Positions 16,755 through 26,522 are shown, counted from the first letter of the stretch. The stretch: DNA of 64,000 nt from CAVOKN01 sp963696505 (GCA_963696505.1 CAVOKN010000001.1:62001-126000), one strand, 5' to 3'. Notes: generated by a model not told the origin, from the letters alone. Made by a program: numbers and translations.

Positions 16755-19122
16755 GGCGCTTCACCTCGTTCTTGTCCATGAATCTGATAGGTGCGAACTC
16801 GTGGCGCGCCACGCCCTGCGCGCGCTCCAGCCACGGGTCGCGGTAGTCCTGCAGGGCGAACAGCAGCCGCCCGTGCAGCGCCTTGCGGTTGGCCACGTCG
16901 TCCACCACCCGCTGCTTGACGTAGTCCAGCCCGACGCGCTGCACCCAATGCACGGTGCGGTCGAGGTAGCGCGCCTCCTCTCGGTAGATCTGGAGAAAGG
17001 CGCCGGTGACCTCCTTCACTTCCTCGACGCTCGCCACCTTGCACAGGAACTGCGCGACCTCGGTCTTGATGCCGCCGTTGCCGGCGATGTAGATCTCCCA
17101 GCCGGAATCGACACCAATGACTCCAACATCCTTGATGCCGGCCTCGGAACAGTTGCGCGGACAACCCGACACCGCAAGCTTGACCTTGTGCGGCGACCAC
17201 ATGCCATAGAGCATCTTCTCCAGATCGATGCCCATCTGGGTCGAGTTCTGCGTGCCGAAGCGGCAGAACTCGGAGCCGACGCAGGTCTTGACGGTGCGGA
17301 TCGACTTGCCATACGCATGGCCGGAGGGCATGCCCAGGTCGGCCAGCATGCCGGGCAGATCCTCCTTGTTCACTCCCAGCAGGTCGATGCGCTGGCCGCC
17401 GGTGACCTTGACCATCGGCACCTGGTACTTGTCGGCGACGTCGGCGATGCGCCGCAGTTCCGCCGGGCTGGTGATGCCGCCCCACATGCGCGGCACCACC
17501 GAGAACGTGCCGTCCTTCTGGATGTTGGCGTGGGCGCGCTCGTTGATGAAGCGCGACTGCGGATCGTCCTGTGCCTCGTGGGGCCAGGTCGAGATCAGGT
17601 AGTAGTTGAGCGCCGGCCGACAGGATGCGCAACCGTTGGGCGTGCGCCACTCCAGGAAACGCATGGCATCGGGAATCGCCAGCAGCCTGTTTCCGCGGAT
17701 CGCCGCACGCACGTCCTCGTGGGTGCGATCGGTGCAGCCGCACATCGGCTTGGTCTTCGTGTCCGCCGGCTCGTAGGCGCCGCCGACGGTGGACGCCAGG
17801 ATCTGCTCCACCAGGCCGGTACAGGAGCCGCAGGACGACGAGGGTTTGGTGTGCCTGCGCACCTCTTCCAGGATAAACAGACCCTGCTCCTTGATCGCCT
17901 TGACGATGCTGCCCTTGCACACGCCGTTGCAGCCGCAGATCTCCGCCGTGTCCGGCAGCGCCGCCGCGTGGCTCTGGCCCTTGTGGCCGGCGTCGCCGAG
18001 GTGGCTGCTGGCGAAGGAACTGCCGAACATCAGGTGGTCGCGCATCGCGGCGACGTCCTGACCGTCCTTCATGAGCTGGAAGTACCAGGCGCCATCCACC
18101 GTGTCGCCGTAGAGCACGGCACCCACCAGGCGCTCGTCCTTCAGCACCAACTTCTTGTACACGCCGCCGAGACGGTCCGGAAGCACGATCTCGTCGGCAC
18201 CCTCGCCGCCCATGAAGTCGCCGGCGGAGAACAGGTCGACGCCGGTGACCTTGAGCTTGGTGGAGGTCAGCGAGCCGGTGTAGCGGCCGATGCCCATCTG
18301 CGCCAGATGGTTGGCGCAGACCTTGGCCTGTTCGAACAGCGGCGCCACCAGGCCGTCGGCGATGCCGCGATGGGCGGCGCATTCGCCCACGGCGTAGATG
18401 CGCGGATCGTAGGTCTGCAGCGTGTCGTTCACCACGATGCCGCGGTTGCAGTGGCGCCCGGCTACTTCGGCGAGCACCGTGTTCGGGCGGATGCCCGCGA
18501 CCATGACGACCAGATCGGCGGGGACCGTCGTGCCATCCTTGAACTTCACCGCGCACACCCGGCCCGACTCGCCGGCGACCAGTTCGGCGGTCTGCTTCTC
18601 CAGCAGAAATCTGAGGCCCTTGGCCTCCAGCGATGCCTGGAGCATGGCGGCGGCGGTGCGGTCGAGTTGCCGCTCCATCAGCCAGGGCATGAGATGCACC
18701 ACCGTGACCTCCATGCCCCGCAGCCGCAGGCCGTTGGCGGCCTCCAGCCCGAGCAGGCCGCCGCCTATCACCACGGCATGCCTGTGGCTGGCTGCGGCGG
18801 CTATCATCGCCTCGGTGTCCGCGATGTCGCGCTAGCCGATCACCCCAGGCAGGTCCTTGCCCGGCACCGGCAGGATGAAGGGGTTGGAGCCGGTGGCGAT
18901 CAGCAGGCGGTCGTATTCCGCTTCAGTGCCGTCCTCGGCGACGACGCGACGCGCGATGCGGTCGATGCGCGCCACCTTCTTCCCGGCGTGCAGCCGGATG
19001 CCGTTGTCGCGGTACCAGTCGAGATCGTTGAGCATGATCTCCGGCAGCGTCATTTCGCCCGCCAGCACCGCAGACAGCAGGATGCGGTTGTAGTTGCCGT
19101 GGGGCTCGGCGCCGACAGGCAC
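16723..19122 (-). pseudogene. nirB: NADH nitrite reductase large subunit, 5'-truncated with amber stop
   Basis: The siroheme nitrite reductase large subunit converts nitrite to ammonium. Present are the second FAD/NAD part (VVIGGGLLGLEAANGLRLRG), the BFD-type cluster (CGCNGVCKG, SSSCGSCTGLV) and siroheme/[4Fe-4S] motifs (TCVGSEFCRFGTQ, SGCPRNCSEAGIKD). Two lesions are visible. An in-frame TAG at 18832-18834 separates LPGVIG from RDIADTEAMIA. The reading frame also begins only at AEPHGNYNRILLSAVLAGE, so the first 35-40 residues with the FAD-binding GxGxxG are missing and the DNA beyond 19122 does not encode them in any frame. The gene is almost certainly non-functional. Confidence 0.88.
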
Positions 19123-19232
19123 CGCGGGAATACGCCAAGACAGGCGGTAATCGGAGGGGGAGTTGCTCGGCGATCAAGCCCATCGCGGCCGAGATCGCCG
19201 AGCCCGGATGCGGAATCCGGGCGACAGGAGGC

Positions 19233-19259
19233 GGGCGAAACCGTTTGCCGGTTTCGCCC
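19233..19259 (-). terminator. Terminator hairpin after the DUF2892 gene
   Basis: A 10-bp perfect stem GGGCGAAACC/GGTTTCGCCC with a 7-base loop, 9 bp downstream of the DUF2892 stop on the minus strand. It separates the RND/DUF2892 unit from the nirB remnant. Confidence 0.6.
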
Positions 19260-19268
19260 GGCCGCCGC

Positions 19269-19487
19269 TCAGACCTGGTGCGCTTCCTTCACGCCCAGCT
19301 TCTTGAGGATGTTCACCATTGGGCAAAATTGAGTGATGCCGCTCTGGAACAGGTTGATGCCGACGAAGGCGGTGAACCAGAGCCAGGACAGACTGGACAG
19401 GTCGGCCTGGCCGGTGGCGTGGGCAAGGATCAGCGACAGCATGATGAAGGCGCCGGCGAAGATGCGGACATAGCGTTCAACGGTCAT
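19269..19487 (-). CDS. DUF2892 small inner-membrane protein (YgaP-tail-like)
   Basis: A 72-residue protein with two hydrophobic segments (FAGAFIMLSLILAH; WLWFTAFVGINLFQSGIT) and the family signature FCPMVNILKKLGVK. DUF2892 proteins resemble the membrane part of the rhodanese YgaP and are frequent near sulfide/persulfide-responsive regulators. It follows the RND permease by 60 bp on the same strand and shares the cluster with a sulfide:quinone oxidoreductase, supporting a sulfur-stress role (inference). Confidence 0.85.
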   Translation of the reverse strand: MTVERYVRIFAGAFIMLSLILAHATGQADLSSLSWLWFTAFVGINLFQSGITQFCPMVNILKKLGVKEAHQV

Positions 19488-19547
19488 TGCGATTCTCCTG
19501 AGAAGTGTGGTCGAAAAATCGGTATCGGCGGGCAGGCGGCCATCGCG

Positions 19548-22500
19548 TCAGGTGACCGCCCCCGCCTCGAAGCGTCTGCGCATGGCAGCGTAGTACAGGA
19601 CCGGAATCACCACCAGCGTCAGCAAGGTAAACACGAACAGGCCGAAAATCAAGCTGATCGCCAGGCCCTGGAAGATCGGGTCGTCGAGGATGAACAGCGC
19701 GCCGAGCATCGCCGCCAGGCCGGTGAGCACGATCGGTTTGGCGCGGATCGCCGCCGACTGGATCACCGCCTCGACGAAGGGCATGCCCTGGCTCACCTGC
19801 TGGTTGATGAAGTCCACCAGCAGGATGGAATTGCGCACGATGATGCCGGCGAGCGCAATCATGCCGATCATCGAGGTGGCGGTGAACTGGGCACCAAGCA
19901 GGGCGTGGCCGGGCATGACGCCGATGATGGTAAGCGGAATCGGCGCCATGATGACGAGCGGCACCAGATAACTCCTGAACTGGGCCACCACCAGCAGATA
20001 GATCAGCAGCAGGCCGACGGCATAGGCGAGCCCCATGTCGCGGAAGGTCTCGTAGGTCACCTGCCACTCGCCGTCCCATTTCAGCGAATAGGCGGCATAG
20101 GGATCCCTGGGCTGGCGGATGAAGTATTCGTCCAGCGTACCGCCCACCGCCAGTTCCATGTTTTTCACCTTCGAGCGGATGTCGAACATGCCGTACAGCG
20201 GCGAGTCGAGTTCCCCCGCCATGTCGCCCACCACATAGACCACCGGCAGCAGATCTTTGTGGTAGATGACCTTTTCCCGCGGTACCGAGCGCGCCTCGAC
20301 CAGTTCGCTGATCTGTACCAGTTGGCCGTCGCGCGCGCGCACCCGCATCTTGAGCAACTGGTCGAGGGTACTCTGGCCCTCCGGCGGCAGGGTGACGCGC
20401 ACCGGAACCTCGTACTTGCTGTCGCCGGTGTGGGCGGGGGTGACATCCTCCCCCGCTAGACCGAGGCGCACCACCTCGACGATATCCTTCTGCGACACGC
20501 CCAGCAGCGCTGCCTTGCCCTGCGCCACCCGCAACAGGATCCGCGGCGCATCCTCGTCCACTGCGTCGTCGATGCTGATGATGTCCTGGGTTTCCTCGAA
20601 CTTGGCGCGCACCGCCTTCGCCACCGCCTGCTGGCCAGCGTAGTCGGGACCGTAGATCTCCGCCACGATGGGCGAGAGCACCGGCGGGCCCGGCGGTACT
20701 TCCACCACCTTGGCATTGCCACCGTACTTGGCGGCGATGCGCGTCACCTCGGGCCGCAGCGCGTTGGCGATGTCGTGGCTCTTGCGTTCGCGATCGTGCT
20801 TGTCGACCAGGTTGACCTGGATGTCGCCCAGTTCGCTGGAGGCGCGCAGGTAGTACTGGCGCACCAGGCCGTTGAAGTTCATCGGGCTGGCGGTGCCGGC
20901 GTAGGACTGGTAGTCGGTCACTTCAGGAACGGTGGCGAGGTGGGCGCCGATCTCCTGCAGCACCTTCTGGGTCTCTTCCAGCGGCGTGCCTACCGGCATG
21001 TCGAGCACGACCTGGAACTCGCTCTTGTTGTCGAAGGGCAGCATCTTCAGCACCACCAGCTTGAAGCCCGCCAGGGACACCGAGGCGAGGATTGCCGCCA
21101 CCACGCCCAGCCACAGCATGCGGCGCGTCCGCTTCCCGCGCTGTGGGTCGAGGAAGGGCCCCATGACGTGCTGCGCCCAGCGCTGGAGGGTCGCGGTGAG
21201 GGGGTCCGAACCAATTTCCGCGTGAAACGCGCTCGTAGCTCCCCTCTCCCCTTGTGGGAGAGGGGTTGGGGGTGAGGGGGGGCTTGGGTCGAGAGGGTGA
21301 TGCGCCGATTTCCCCCTCTCCTCCGTCCCCTCCCCCGCGAGGCGGGAGGGTCGATGGGAATGCCCGCTCATCATCACCAGTGCCAGCCAGGGTGTTATGA
21401 CGAAGGCAATGGCCAGCGAGATTGCCATGCCCATCGAGGCGTTGATCGGAATCGGGCTCATGTAGGGCCCCATCAGGCCACTGACGAAGGCCATCGGCAG
21501 CAACGCCGCGATCACCGTCAGCGTCGCCAGGATGGTGGGGCCACCCACCTCGTCCACCGCCTTGGGAATGATCTCCCACAGCGGCTTGTCCGGCTCCAGA
21601 CCCTGCCAGCGGTGGATGTTCTCCACCACCACGATGGCATCGTCGACCAGTATGCCGATGGAGAAGATCAGCGCGAACAGCGACACCCGGTTGAGGGTGA
21701 AGCCCCAGGCCCAGGAGGCGAACAGCGTCGCCGCCAAAGTCAGCGTCACGGCAACGCCGACGATCACCGCCTCGCGCCTGCCCAGCGCGAACAGCACCAG
21801 CAGCACGACGAAGGCGGTGGCGAAGGCGAGCTTGCCGATCAGTTTCTGCGCCTTGTCGGTGGCGGTAGCGCCGTAGTTGCGGGTGACGGTGAATTCGACG
21901 CCCTCCGGGATCACCGTGCCCTTGAGGCTCTCGGCGCGGCGGATCACCGACTCGGCGACGTCGGCGGCATTGACTCCGGGCTTCTTCGACACCGCGACGG
22001 TGACCGCCGGGTGCTGGCCACTGACTTTGTCCTTGGCGCCGGCACCATGGCCGAACCATACGTACTGGGTCGGCTGGTCGGGACCGTCCTCGATGCGCGC
22101 CACGTCGGCGATGAACACCGGCCTGCCTTCCGTCACCCCGACCACCAGTTTCTTCACGTCCTCGGCGGATTCGAGGAAGGTGCCGGTCTGCACCAGGATC
22201 TCCCGGTTGTCGGCCACCAGGCTGCCCGCCGGCTGCGACGCGTTGGAAACCTGGAGTGCGGCCACGATGTCCTGCGCCGTGACGCCGTGGGCATTCATTC
22301 GATCGGTATCCATGATGACCCGGATCTTGTGGCCCGGTCCGCCCAGGGTCTCCACGTCGCGGGTGCCCTTGATGCGCTTCAGTTCGATCTCCACCGCGCG
22401 GCCGATCTGCTGCATGTCGTAGGCGCTGCGCTCCGGATCCGGCGTCCAGAAGGTGAGGGTGACGATGGGCACGTCGTCGATTCCGGTGGGCTTGATGACC

Positions 22501-22892
22501 GGCTCGCCGACGCCCAGGTTGGGCGACAGGAAATCCTTGTGCGCATTGACGGTGTCGTAGAGCCGGACCAGCGCCTGGATCGGATCCTCGCCCACTTCGT
22601 ACTGCACGGTGATCACCGCCATGCCGGGGCGCGACACCGAATAGACATGCTCGATGCGCGAGATGCGGGAGAGCACCTGCTCCGCCGGCCGAGCCACCAG
22701 GTTCTCGACGTCTTTCGCAGAAGCGCCGGGAAAGGGGACGAACACGTTCGCCATGGTGACGTTGATCTGCGGCTCTTCTTCCCGCGGCGTCACCAGCACG
22801 GCGAACAGGCCCAGCAGGAGGGCGATGAGCGCGATCAGCGGCGTCATCTGCGAACGCTGGAAGGCGGCGGCGATTCGTCCCGAAATTCCCAT
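19548..22892 (-). CDS. RND-family efflux transporter, inner-membrane permease
   Basis: A 1114-residue AcrB-like proton-driven permease with two six-helix halves, large periplasmic loops and the TM4 motif SIGILVDDAIVVVENIHRW. Its substrate class is not clear. Residues about 511-552 (SRLAGEGTEERGK...PTPLPQGERGA) are encoded by an inserted repetitive DNA element that keeps the frame, in the cytosolic loop between TM6 and TM7. The adaptor gene is separated from the permease by the sqr gene and a terminator, an unusual order. The start at 22892 has RBS AGGAAA. Confidence 0.92.
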   Translation of the reverse strand: MGISGRIAAAFQRSQMTPLIALIALLLGLFAVLVTPREEEPQINVTMANVFVPFPGASAKDVENLVARPAEQVLSRISRIEHVYSVSRPGMAVITVQYEVGEDPIQALVRLYDTVNAHKDFLSPNLGVGEPVIKPTGIDDVPIVTLTFWTPDPERSAYDMQQIGRAVEIELKRIKGTRDVETLGGPGHKIRVIMDTDRMNAHGVTAQDIVAALQVSNASQPAGSLVADNREILVQTGTFLESAEDVKKLVVGVTEGRPVFIADVARIEDGPDQPTQYVWFGHGAGAKDKVSGQHPAVTVAVSKKPGVNAADVAESVIRRAESLKGTVIPEGVEFTVTRNYGATATDKAQKLIGKLAFATAFVVLLVLFALGRREAVIVGVAVTLTLAATLFASWAWGFTLNRVSLFALIFSIGILVDDAIVVVENIHRWQGLEPDKPLWEIIPKAVDEVGGPTILATLTVIAALLPMAFVSGLMGPYMSPIPINASMGMAISLAIAFVITPWLALVMMSGHSHRPSRLAGEGTEERGKSAHHPLDPSPPSPPTPLPQGERGATSAFHAEIGSDPLTATLQRWAQHVMGPFLDPQRGKRTRRMLWLGVVAAILASVSLAGFKLVVLKMLPFDNKSEFQVVLDMPVGTPLEETQKVLQEIGAHLATVPEVTDYQSYAGTASPMNFNGLVRQYYLRASSELGDIQVNLVDKHDRERKSHDIANALRPEVTRIAAKYGGNAKVVEVPPGPPVLSPIVAEIYGPDYAGQQAVAKAVRAKFEETQDIISIDDAVDEDAPRILLRVAQGKAALLGVSQKDIVEVVRLGLAGEDVTPAHTGDSKYEVPVRVTLPPEGQSTLDQLLKMRVRARDGQLVQISELVEARSVPREKVIYHKDLLPVVYVVGDMAGELDSPLYGMFDIRSKVKNMELAVGGTLDEYFIRQPRDPYAAYSLKWDGEWQVTYETFRDMGLAYAVGLLLIYLLVVAQFRSYLVPLVIMAPIPLTIIGVMPGHALLGAQFTATSMIGMIALAGIIVRNSILLVDFINQQVSQGMPFVEAVIQSAAIRAKPIVLTGLAAMLGALFILDDPIFQGLAISLIFGLFVFTLLTLVVIPVLYYAAMRRRFEAGAVT
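21241..21350. repeat. REP-like palindromic element inserted in frame in the RND gene
   Basis: First hairpin CCCCTCTCCC/GGGAGAGGGG (21241-21265), then a G-rich stretch. A second hairpin CCCTCCC/GGGAGGG lies at 21328-21350. This is the familiar intergenic 'CCCTCTCCC...GGGAGAGGG' repeat type, here translated as a Pro/Gly/Glu-rich insert. Confidence 0.75.
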
Positions 22893-22920
22893 ATAAGTAT
22901 TTCCTAATATTAACGCCGAA

Positions 22921-22969
22921 CAAAAACCGCAAGGTCGCCGTCCGTTGCCGCTCCGGCGCCCCTTGCGGT
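22921..22969 (-). terminator. Rho-independent terminator after sqr
   Basis: On the minus strand the stem ACCGCAAGG/CCTTGCGGT (22926-22969) is followed by five T residues. It lies 9 bp after the sqr stop and before the RND permease, so the permease needs its own promoter or read-through. Confidence 0.75.
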
Positions 22970-22978
22970 CGCGGACCG

Positions 22979-24253
22979 TTACTTGCCTTTCAGCTTCATG
23001 ATGCCGAGAGCATTCATCACGACCTTTTCATACACCGGCTCGGAGGTGCCGCGCTTCATCTTCGACATGAAGTACTTTTCGAAGGCGATCTTCGCCAGAT
23101 GCACCCACTTGCCTTCGGAGAACCAGTTCACGTTGCGCGGCGGGATCTGCGGCAGCGCGACGAAGGCGGCGCCGGTATCGCCGAAGTCCGCCAGGCAGAC
23201 CGCGTTCCAGGTCGCTTTCTCCGCCGGCTCCTTGCCGTCGAGCACGGCGCGGATGTTGTGCGCCGTAGCCGTGACCATGGACTCGATCATGTAGCCGGTC
23301 TTGGGCGCACCGGTGGGCACCGGGGTGGTCTCCACCGGCGGAATCGCCACGCACACGCCCACTGAATAGATGTTCTTGAACTTCGGATTGCGCTGGTGCT
23401 CGTCGATCAGGATGAAGCCGCGCGGGTTGGTCAGCCCCTCGATGCCGAACACCGCGTCCACGCCCTTGAAGGCTGGCAGCATCATGGAGAACTTGAACGA
23501 CAACTCGTGCTTCTTCTTCTCCTTGCCGTCCTCGTCGTGCTCGGTGACGTGCATCTTGCCGGCTTCGACCTTGCTCACCTTGGCGTTGGTGACCCACTTG
23601 ATGTGGCGCTCGCGCAGCGCCGATTCCATCAGCCCCTTTGAGTCGCCCACGCCGCCCAGGCCGAGGTGACCGATGTAGGGCTCGGCGGTGACGAAGGTCA
23701 TGGGCACCTTGTCGCGGATCTTGCGCCGGCGCAGGTCGGTGTCCATGATCATGGCGTACTCGTAGGCCGGACCGTAGCACGAGGCCATCTGTACGGCGCC
23801 GACGACGATCGGACCCGGATTCTTGCAGAACTCCTCCCAGTCCTTGCCCGCCTTCACGGCGTGATCGACGTGGCAGACGGAATGCGTATGACCGTTCGGC
23901 CCCAGACCTTCCACCTCGTCGAAGGCCAGCTTGGGTCCGGTGGCGATGATCAGGAAGTCGTAGTCGATGGTGCTGCCGTTCTCCATCTCCAACTGGTTCT
24001 TGTCCGGATGCACCCGCTTCACCGCCACCGGAACGAAATCGATCTTCTTGCGCGCCAGCGCCGGTCCGATGTCGATCTCGATGTCCTGCTGCGTGCGCCA
24101 GTTCACGGCCACCCAGGGATTGGACGGCACGAAATGGAACTTCGGCGTGTTGGATACGACGGTGACCTTGTCTTGCGGGCGTGCGTTTTCACGCATTTCG
24201 TAGGCCATCGGCATGCCGCCGAGGCCCGCACCCATTACGACGATGTGCGCCAC
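22979..24253 (-). CDS. sqr: Sulfide:quinone oxidoreductase
   Basis: A 424-residue FAD flavoprotein that oxidises sulfide to sulfane sulfur/polysulfide and reduces membrane quinone. The FAD motif VVMGAGLGGMPMAYEM opens the protein. Three catalytic-position cysteines, C127 (HSVCHVDHA), C159 (QMASCYG) and C353 (NAVCLADFG), fall at nearly the same numbers as in the Acidithiobacillus enzyme (128/160/356). A FCC-B-like C-terminal amphipathic region is present. It lies downstream of an RND adaptor behind an ArsR-type operator. Confidence 0.9.
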   Translation of the reverse strand: MAHIVVMGAGLGGMPMAYEMRENARPQDKVTVVSNTPKFHFVPSNPWVAVNWRTQQDIEIDIGPALARKKIDFVPVAVKRVHPDKNQLEMENGSTIDYDFLIIATGPKLAFDEVEGLGPNGHTHSVCHVDHAVKAGKDWEEFCKNPGPIVVGAVQMASCYGPAYEYAMIMDTDLRRRKIRDKVPMTFVTAEPYIGHLGLGGVGDSKGLMESALRERHIKWVTNAKVSKVEAGKMHVTEHDEDGKEKKKHELSFKFSMMLPAFKGVDAVFGIEGLTNPRGFILIDEHQRNPKFKNIYSVGVCVAIPPVETTPVPTGAPKTGYMIESMVTATAHNIRAVLDGKEPAEKATWNAVCLADFGDTGAAFVALPQIPPRNVNWFSEGKWVHLAKIAFEKYFMSKMKRGTSEPVYEKVVMNALGIMKLKGK

Positions 24254-24326
24254 ATTTCCCTCCGGATGGTTGATTGGAGCCGAGAAATCCCGGGCGCGAC
24301 CTCAGCGCCCGACTTAGCTGCGCATT

Positions 24327-25361
24327 CTAGCTCTTCGCCACCGATTTCTTGAGCGCCATCCCGGCCTTGACCGGCTCCAGCGCGACCCGTTCCCCCGCCG
24401 CCACACCCGCCAGCACTTCGACCGACCCGTCGGCGACCGGCTCGCCCAGGCGCACCTGACGCAGGTGTGTCCCGCCCTGCGCGTCGAGCACATACACCGC
24501 GCTGACTTCGCCGCGCCTCAGAACGGCCTGGCCCGGCACCAGGAGTTTTTTGGCGCGGCCGGTCAGGAAATGCACCCGCGCGAACAGTCCCGGAACCGCG
24601 CCTGCCCCGTCCTGCGGCAGACTCACCCGCACCCGCACCGTGTGGGTACGCGCATCCGCCGTGGGCAGCACCGTGACCGAGCGGGCATCGACCCAGCGCC
24701 CGGTGTCGGGAAACTCGACCCTGGCGCGCAGCGTCCGGCGCACATCGGCCAGCTTGTACTGGGGAACGTCGGCGCTCACCCGCAGTTCGCCCGGCTCGTA
24801 GATGGTGAGCAGTTCCTTGCCCGGGGCTGCCATCTCGCCCTGCTCGATATGGCGCCGGGCGACGATGCCGCCGATCGGCGCGGTGATCGTGGTGAAACTC
24901 TGGGCGGTGCCCGCCTGCCCCCGGCCCGCCTGGGCCGCCTCCAACTGTGCCTCGGCGGCGCGGTAGGCCGACTGGGCGGTATCGAGCGCCGACTGGCTGA
25001 CGAACTTCTGGGCGAACAGGTTCTTCGTGCGCTCGTAGCTTGCTTTGGTGTTGGCGAGATTGGCCTGCGCCTGGGCCACATCGGCCTCGGCACCCGCGAC
25101 ACCTTGGGCCGCCTCCCGGGAATCGATGCGCATCAGTACCTCGCCTGCCTTGACGCGGTCACCGGCATCAACCTTCATTTCGAGCACGCGGCCCTGTACC
25201 TGGGCTGCCACCGTCGCCTGCTTTACCGCCTCGACAACGGCTTCTGCGGGATAGGACAGATCCACCTCGCGGTGCTCCACCACGGCACTCGTGATCGCGC
25301 CGCCCTGGGCCAGCGCAACGCTGCTCCACAGACTCAGACTCAACACCAGGAACTTGGACAT
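24327..25361 (-). CDS. RND efflux periplasmic adaptor subunit
   Basis: A 344-residue membrane-fusion protein. A signal peptide (MSKFLVLSLSLWSSVALAQ) is followed by the lipoyl domain halves (VQGRVLEMKVDAGDRVKAGEVL; ITAPIGGIVARRHIEQGEMA), an alpha-hairpin coiled coil (about 85-140) and a beta-barrel/membrane-proximal end. It links the RND permease to an outer-membrane channel. The ATG at 25361 has GGAG 8 bp upstream. It is first in the adaptor-sqr run, with an inverted-repeat operator 14 bp before the start. Confidence 0.9.
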   Translation of the reverse strand: MSKFLVLSLSLWSSVALAQGGAITSAVVEHREVDLSYPAEAVVEAVKQATVAAQVQGRVLEMKVDAGDRVKAGEVLMRIDSREAAQGVAGAEADVAQAQANLANTKASYERTKNLFAQKFVSQSALDTAQSAYRAAEAQLEAAQAGRGQAGTAQSFTTITAPIGGIVARRHIEQGEMAAPGKELLTIYEPGELRVSADVPQYKLADVRRTLRARVEFPDTGRWVDARSVTVLPTADARTHTVRVRVSLPQDGAGAVPGLFARVHFLTGRAKKLLVPGQAVLRRGEVSAVYVLDAQGGTHLRQVRLGEPVADGSVEVLAGVAAGERVALEPVKAGMALKKSVAKS

Positions 25362-25374
25362 GGGGTAACTCCAC

Positions 25375-25396
25375 AATATACGATTGCCCGTATATT
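25375..25396 (-). promoter_or_regulatory. Inverted-repeat operator upstream of the RND adaptor/sqr
   Basis: AATATACG (25375-25382), spacer ATTGCC, then CGTATATT (25389-25396): an 8-bp perfect inverted repeat. The core from ATAT to CGTAT recurs at 37445-37462 in the promoter of the arsR gene. This is typical of ArsR/SmtB-family operators. The position just before the start predicts repression. Confidence 0.75.
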
Positions 25397-25482
25397 AGAG
25401 TTATCTAATTCTTTTGTTTACACCCACCCTGGCCTTCAGACCGGATCAAGCGCCACAGGCGCGGATCCGGCCTACGGGGTAC

Positions 25483-25872
25483 TCACCCCGCCGCAGCCGC
25501 CTCGACCAAAGTCGGACCCAGGGCGTAGGCGGCGATGGCGCGCACCACCTCCGGCGCCTCGCCCATCGGAATCGCGAGCCGGATTTCGAGCTGCGGATGG
25601 CGCTCCCAGGCGGCGGCGAGCAGCGCCGGCAGGTCGCGCTTGGTGTGGCCGCTCTGGGCCATGAAGATGGGGACGATCACCAGTTCGCGGCAACCTTCCG
25701 CGGCCACCGTGTCGATGGCCTGCGGCAGCGTGGGATCGAGAAACTCGAGGAAGGCGAGTTCCACGCGCCGGTCCGGCTCCAGCGCCAGCATGGCGTCGCG
25801 GATCGCTTCCAGGGGTTTGCGCCATTCCGGATTGCGGGCGCCGTGGGCAAAGAGAATCGTGGCTGAGTTCAT
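25483..25872 (-). CDS. CbiX/SirB-like chelatase-family protein
   Basis: A 129-residue single-domain member of the CbiX/SirB type II chelatase family, which inserts Co or Fe (possibly Ni) into tetrapyrroles. The metal-binding His is in ILFAHGARNPEWR, and a second in VPIFMAQSGHTKRDLP. CbiX-S type proteins act as homodimers. The substrate is likely sirohydrochlorin; siroheme would serve nitrite/sulfite reductase. It is the last gene of the minus-strand mod-GST run. Confidence 0.88.
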   Translation of the reverse strand: MNSATILFAHGARNPEWRKPLEAIRDAMLALEPDRRVELAFLEFLDPTLPQAIDTVAAEGCRELVIVPIFMAQSGHTKRDLPALLAAAWERHPQLEIRLAIPMGEAPEVVRAIAAYALGPTLVEAAAAG

Positions 25873-25889
25873 GCTCGTTGAATAGAGGG

Positions 25890-25909
25890 TAGGGTGCGCT
25901 GCGCGCACC
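25890..25909. repeat. TAGGGTGCGC palindromic repeat, copy 1
   Basis: TAGGGTGCGC followed by TGCGCGCACC. It matches the copy at 32121-32140. It lies between CbiX and GST genes and is REP-like. Confidence 0.55.
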
Positions 25910-25915
25910 GTTGCA

Positions 25916-26509
25916 TTACAGGCCCGGCATCCCGATATACCCCGGCTGCTGCTTGATGCGCGCTATCCAGCGGCGCACTCCGGGATAGGGTTCGAGGGAC
26001 ACGTCGCCTTCCGGCGCCAGCGCCACGTAGGGGTAGCAGCCGACATCGGCGATGGTGAAGCGCCCCAGCGCCAGCCAGTCGTGCTGGGACAGTCGCCCCT
26101 CCAGGACGTTCAGGCCGCGCCGCGCCATCGCCTGGGCCTGCGCCAGGTCGCCGGGGAATTTGAGTTTGTTGATCAGCCGCGCCACGCCCATGCCGTACAG
26201 GGTTTCGTTCTCCATCACCGCCAGCCACTGCATCACTTCGGCCATGCCCGCGGCATCGAGGGGGAGCCAGCGCTCGCCGCCGTACTTGCGCGCCAGATAG
26301 ACCAGGATCGCCATCGAATCCCAGATCACCGTGCCCTTGTCGTCGAGCACCGGCACCTGTCCGCGGGGATTGAGCTTGAGGAACCAGGGCTGCAACTGCT
26401 CGCCTTCCATCAGATTCACCGTCTGCAGTTCGGCCTTGAGGCCCAGCAGCGAGAGCATGAGGCGTATGCGGTAGGCGTTGCCGGACAATTCCAGGTCATA
26501 GAGTTTCAT
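25916..26509 (-). CDS. Glutathione S-transferase family protein
   Basis: A 197-residue GST with an N-terminal thioredoxin-like domain (MKLYDLELSGNAYRIRLML, then PRGQVPVLDDKG with the cis-Pro and DSMAILVYLA) and an alpha-helical C-terminal domain with the N-capping motif FTIADVGCYP. Substrate unknown. Its upstream region is the end of an IS607-type element, so its native promoter or cotranscription with modABC was probably disturbed by the insertion. Confidence 0.88.
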   Translation of the reverse strand: MKLYDLELSGNAYRIRLMLSLLGLKAELQTVNLMEGEQLQPWFLKLNPRGQVPVLDDKGTVIWDSMAILVYLARKYGGERWLPLDAAGMAEVMQWLAVMENETLYGMGVARLINKLKFPGDLAQAQAMARRGLNVLEGRLSQHDWLALGRFTIADVGCYPYVALAPEGDVSLEPYPGVRRWIARIKQQPGYIGMPGL

Positions 26510-26522
26510 TCGCTGTCTGCTA

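Noticed and set aside
16588..19332. A 914-residue plus-strand open frame over nirBD
   Set aside because: Mirror frame of nirB; composition is His/Ala/Asp-rich with no recognisable domain, and it spans the real gene's siroheme motifs in reverse.
22892..22925. A third copy of the ArsR-type operator before the RND permease
   Set aside because: The AT-rich TTAATATTAGG-AAATACTTAT only loosely resembles the operator and lacks the CGATTGC core.
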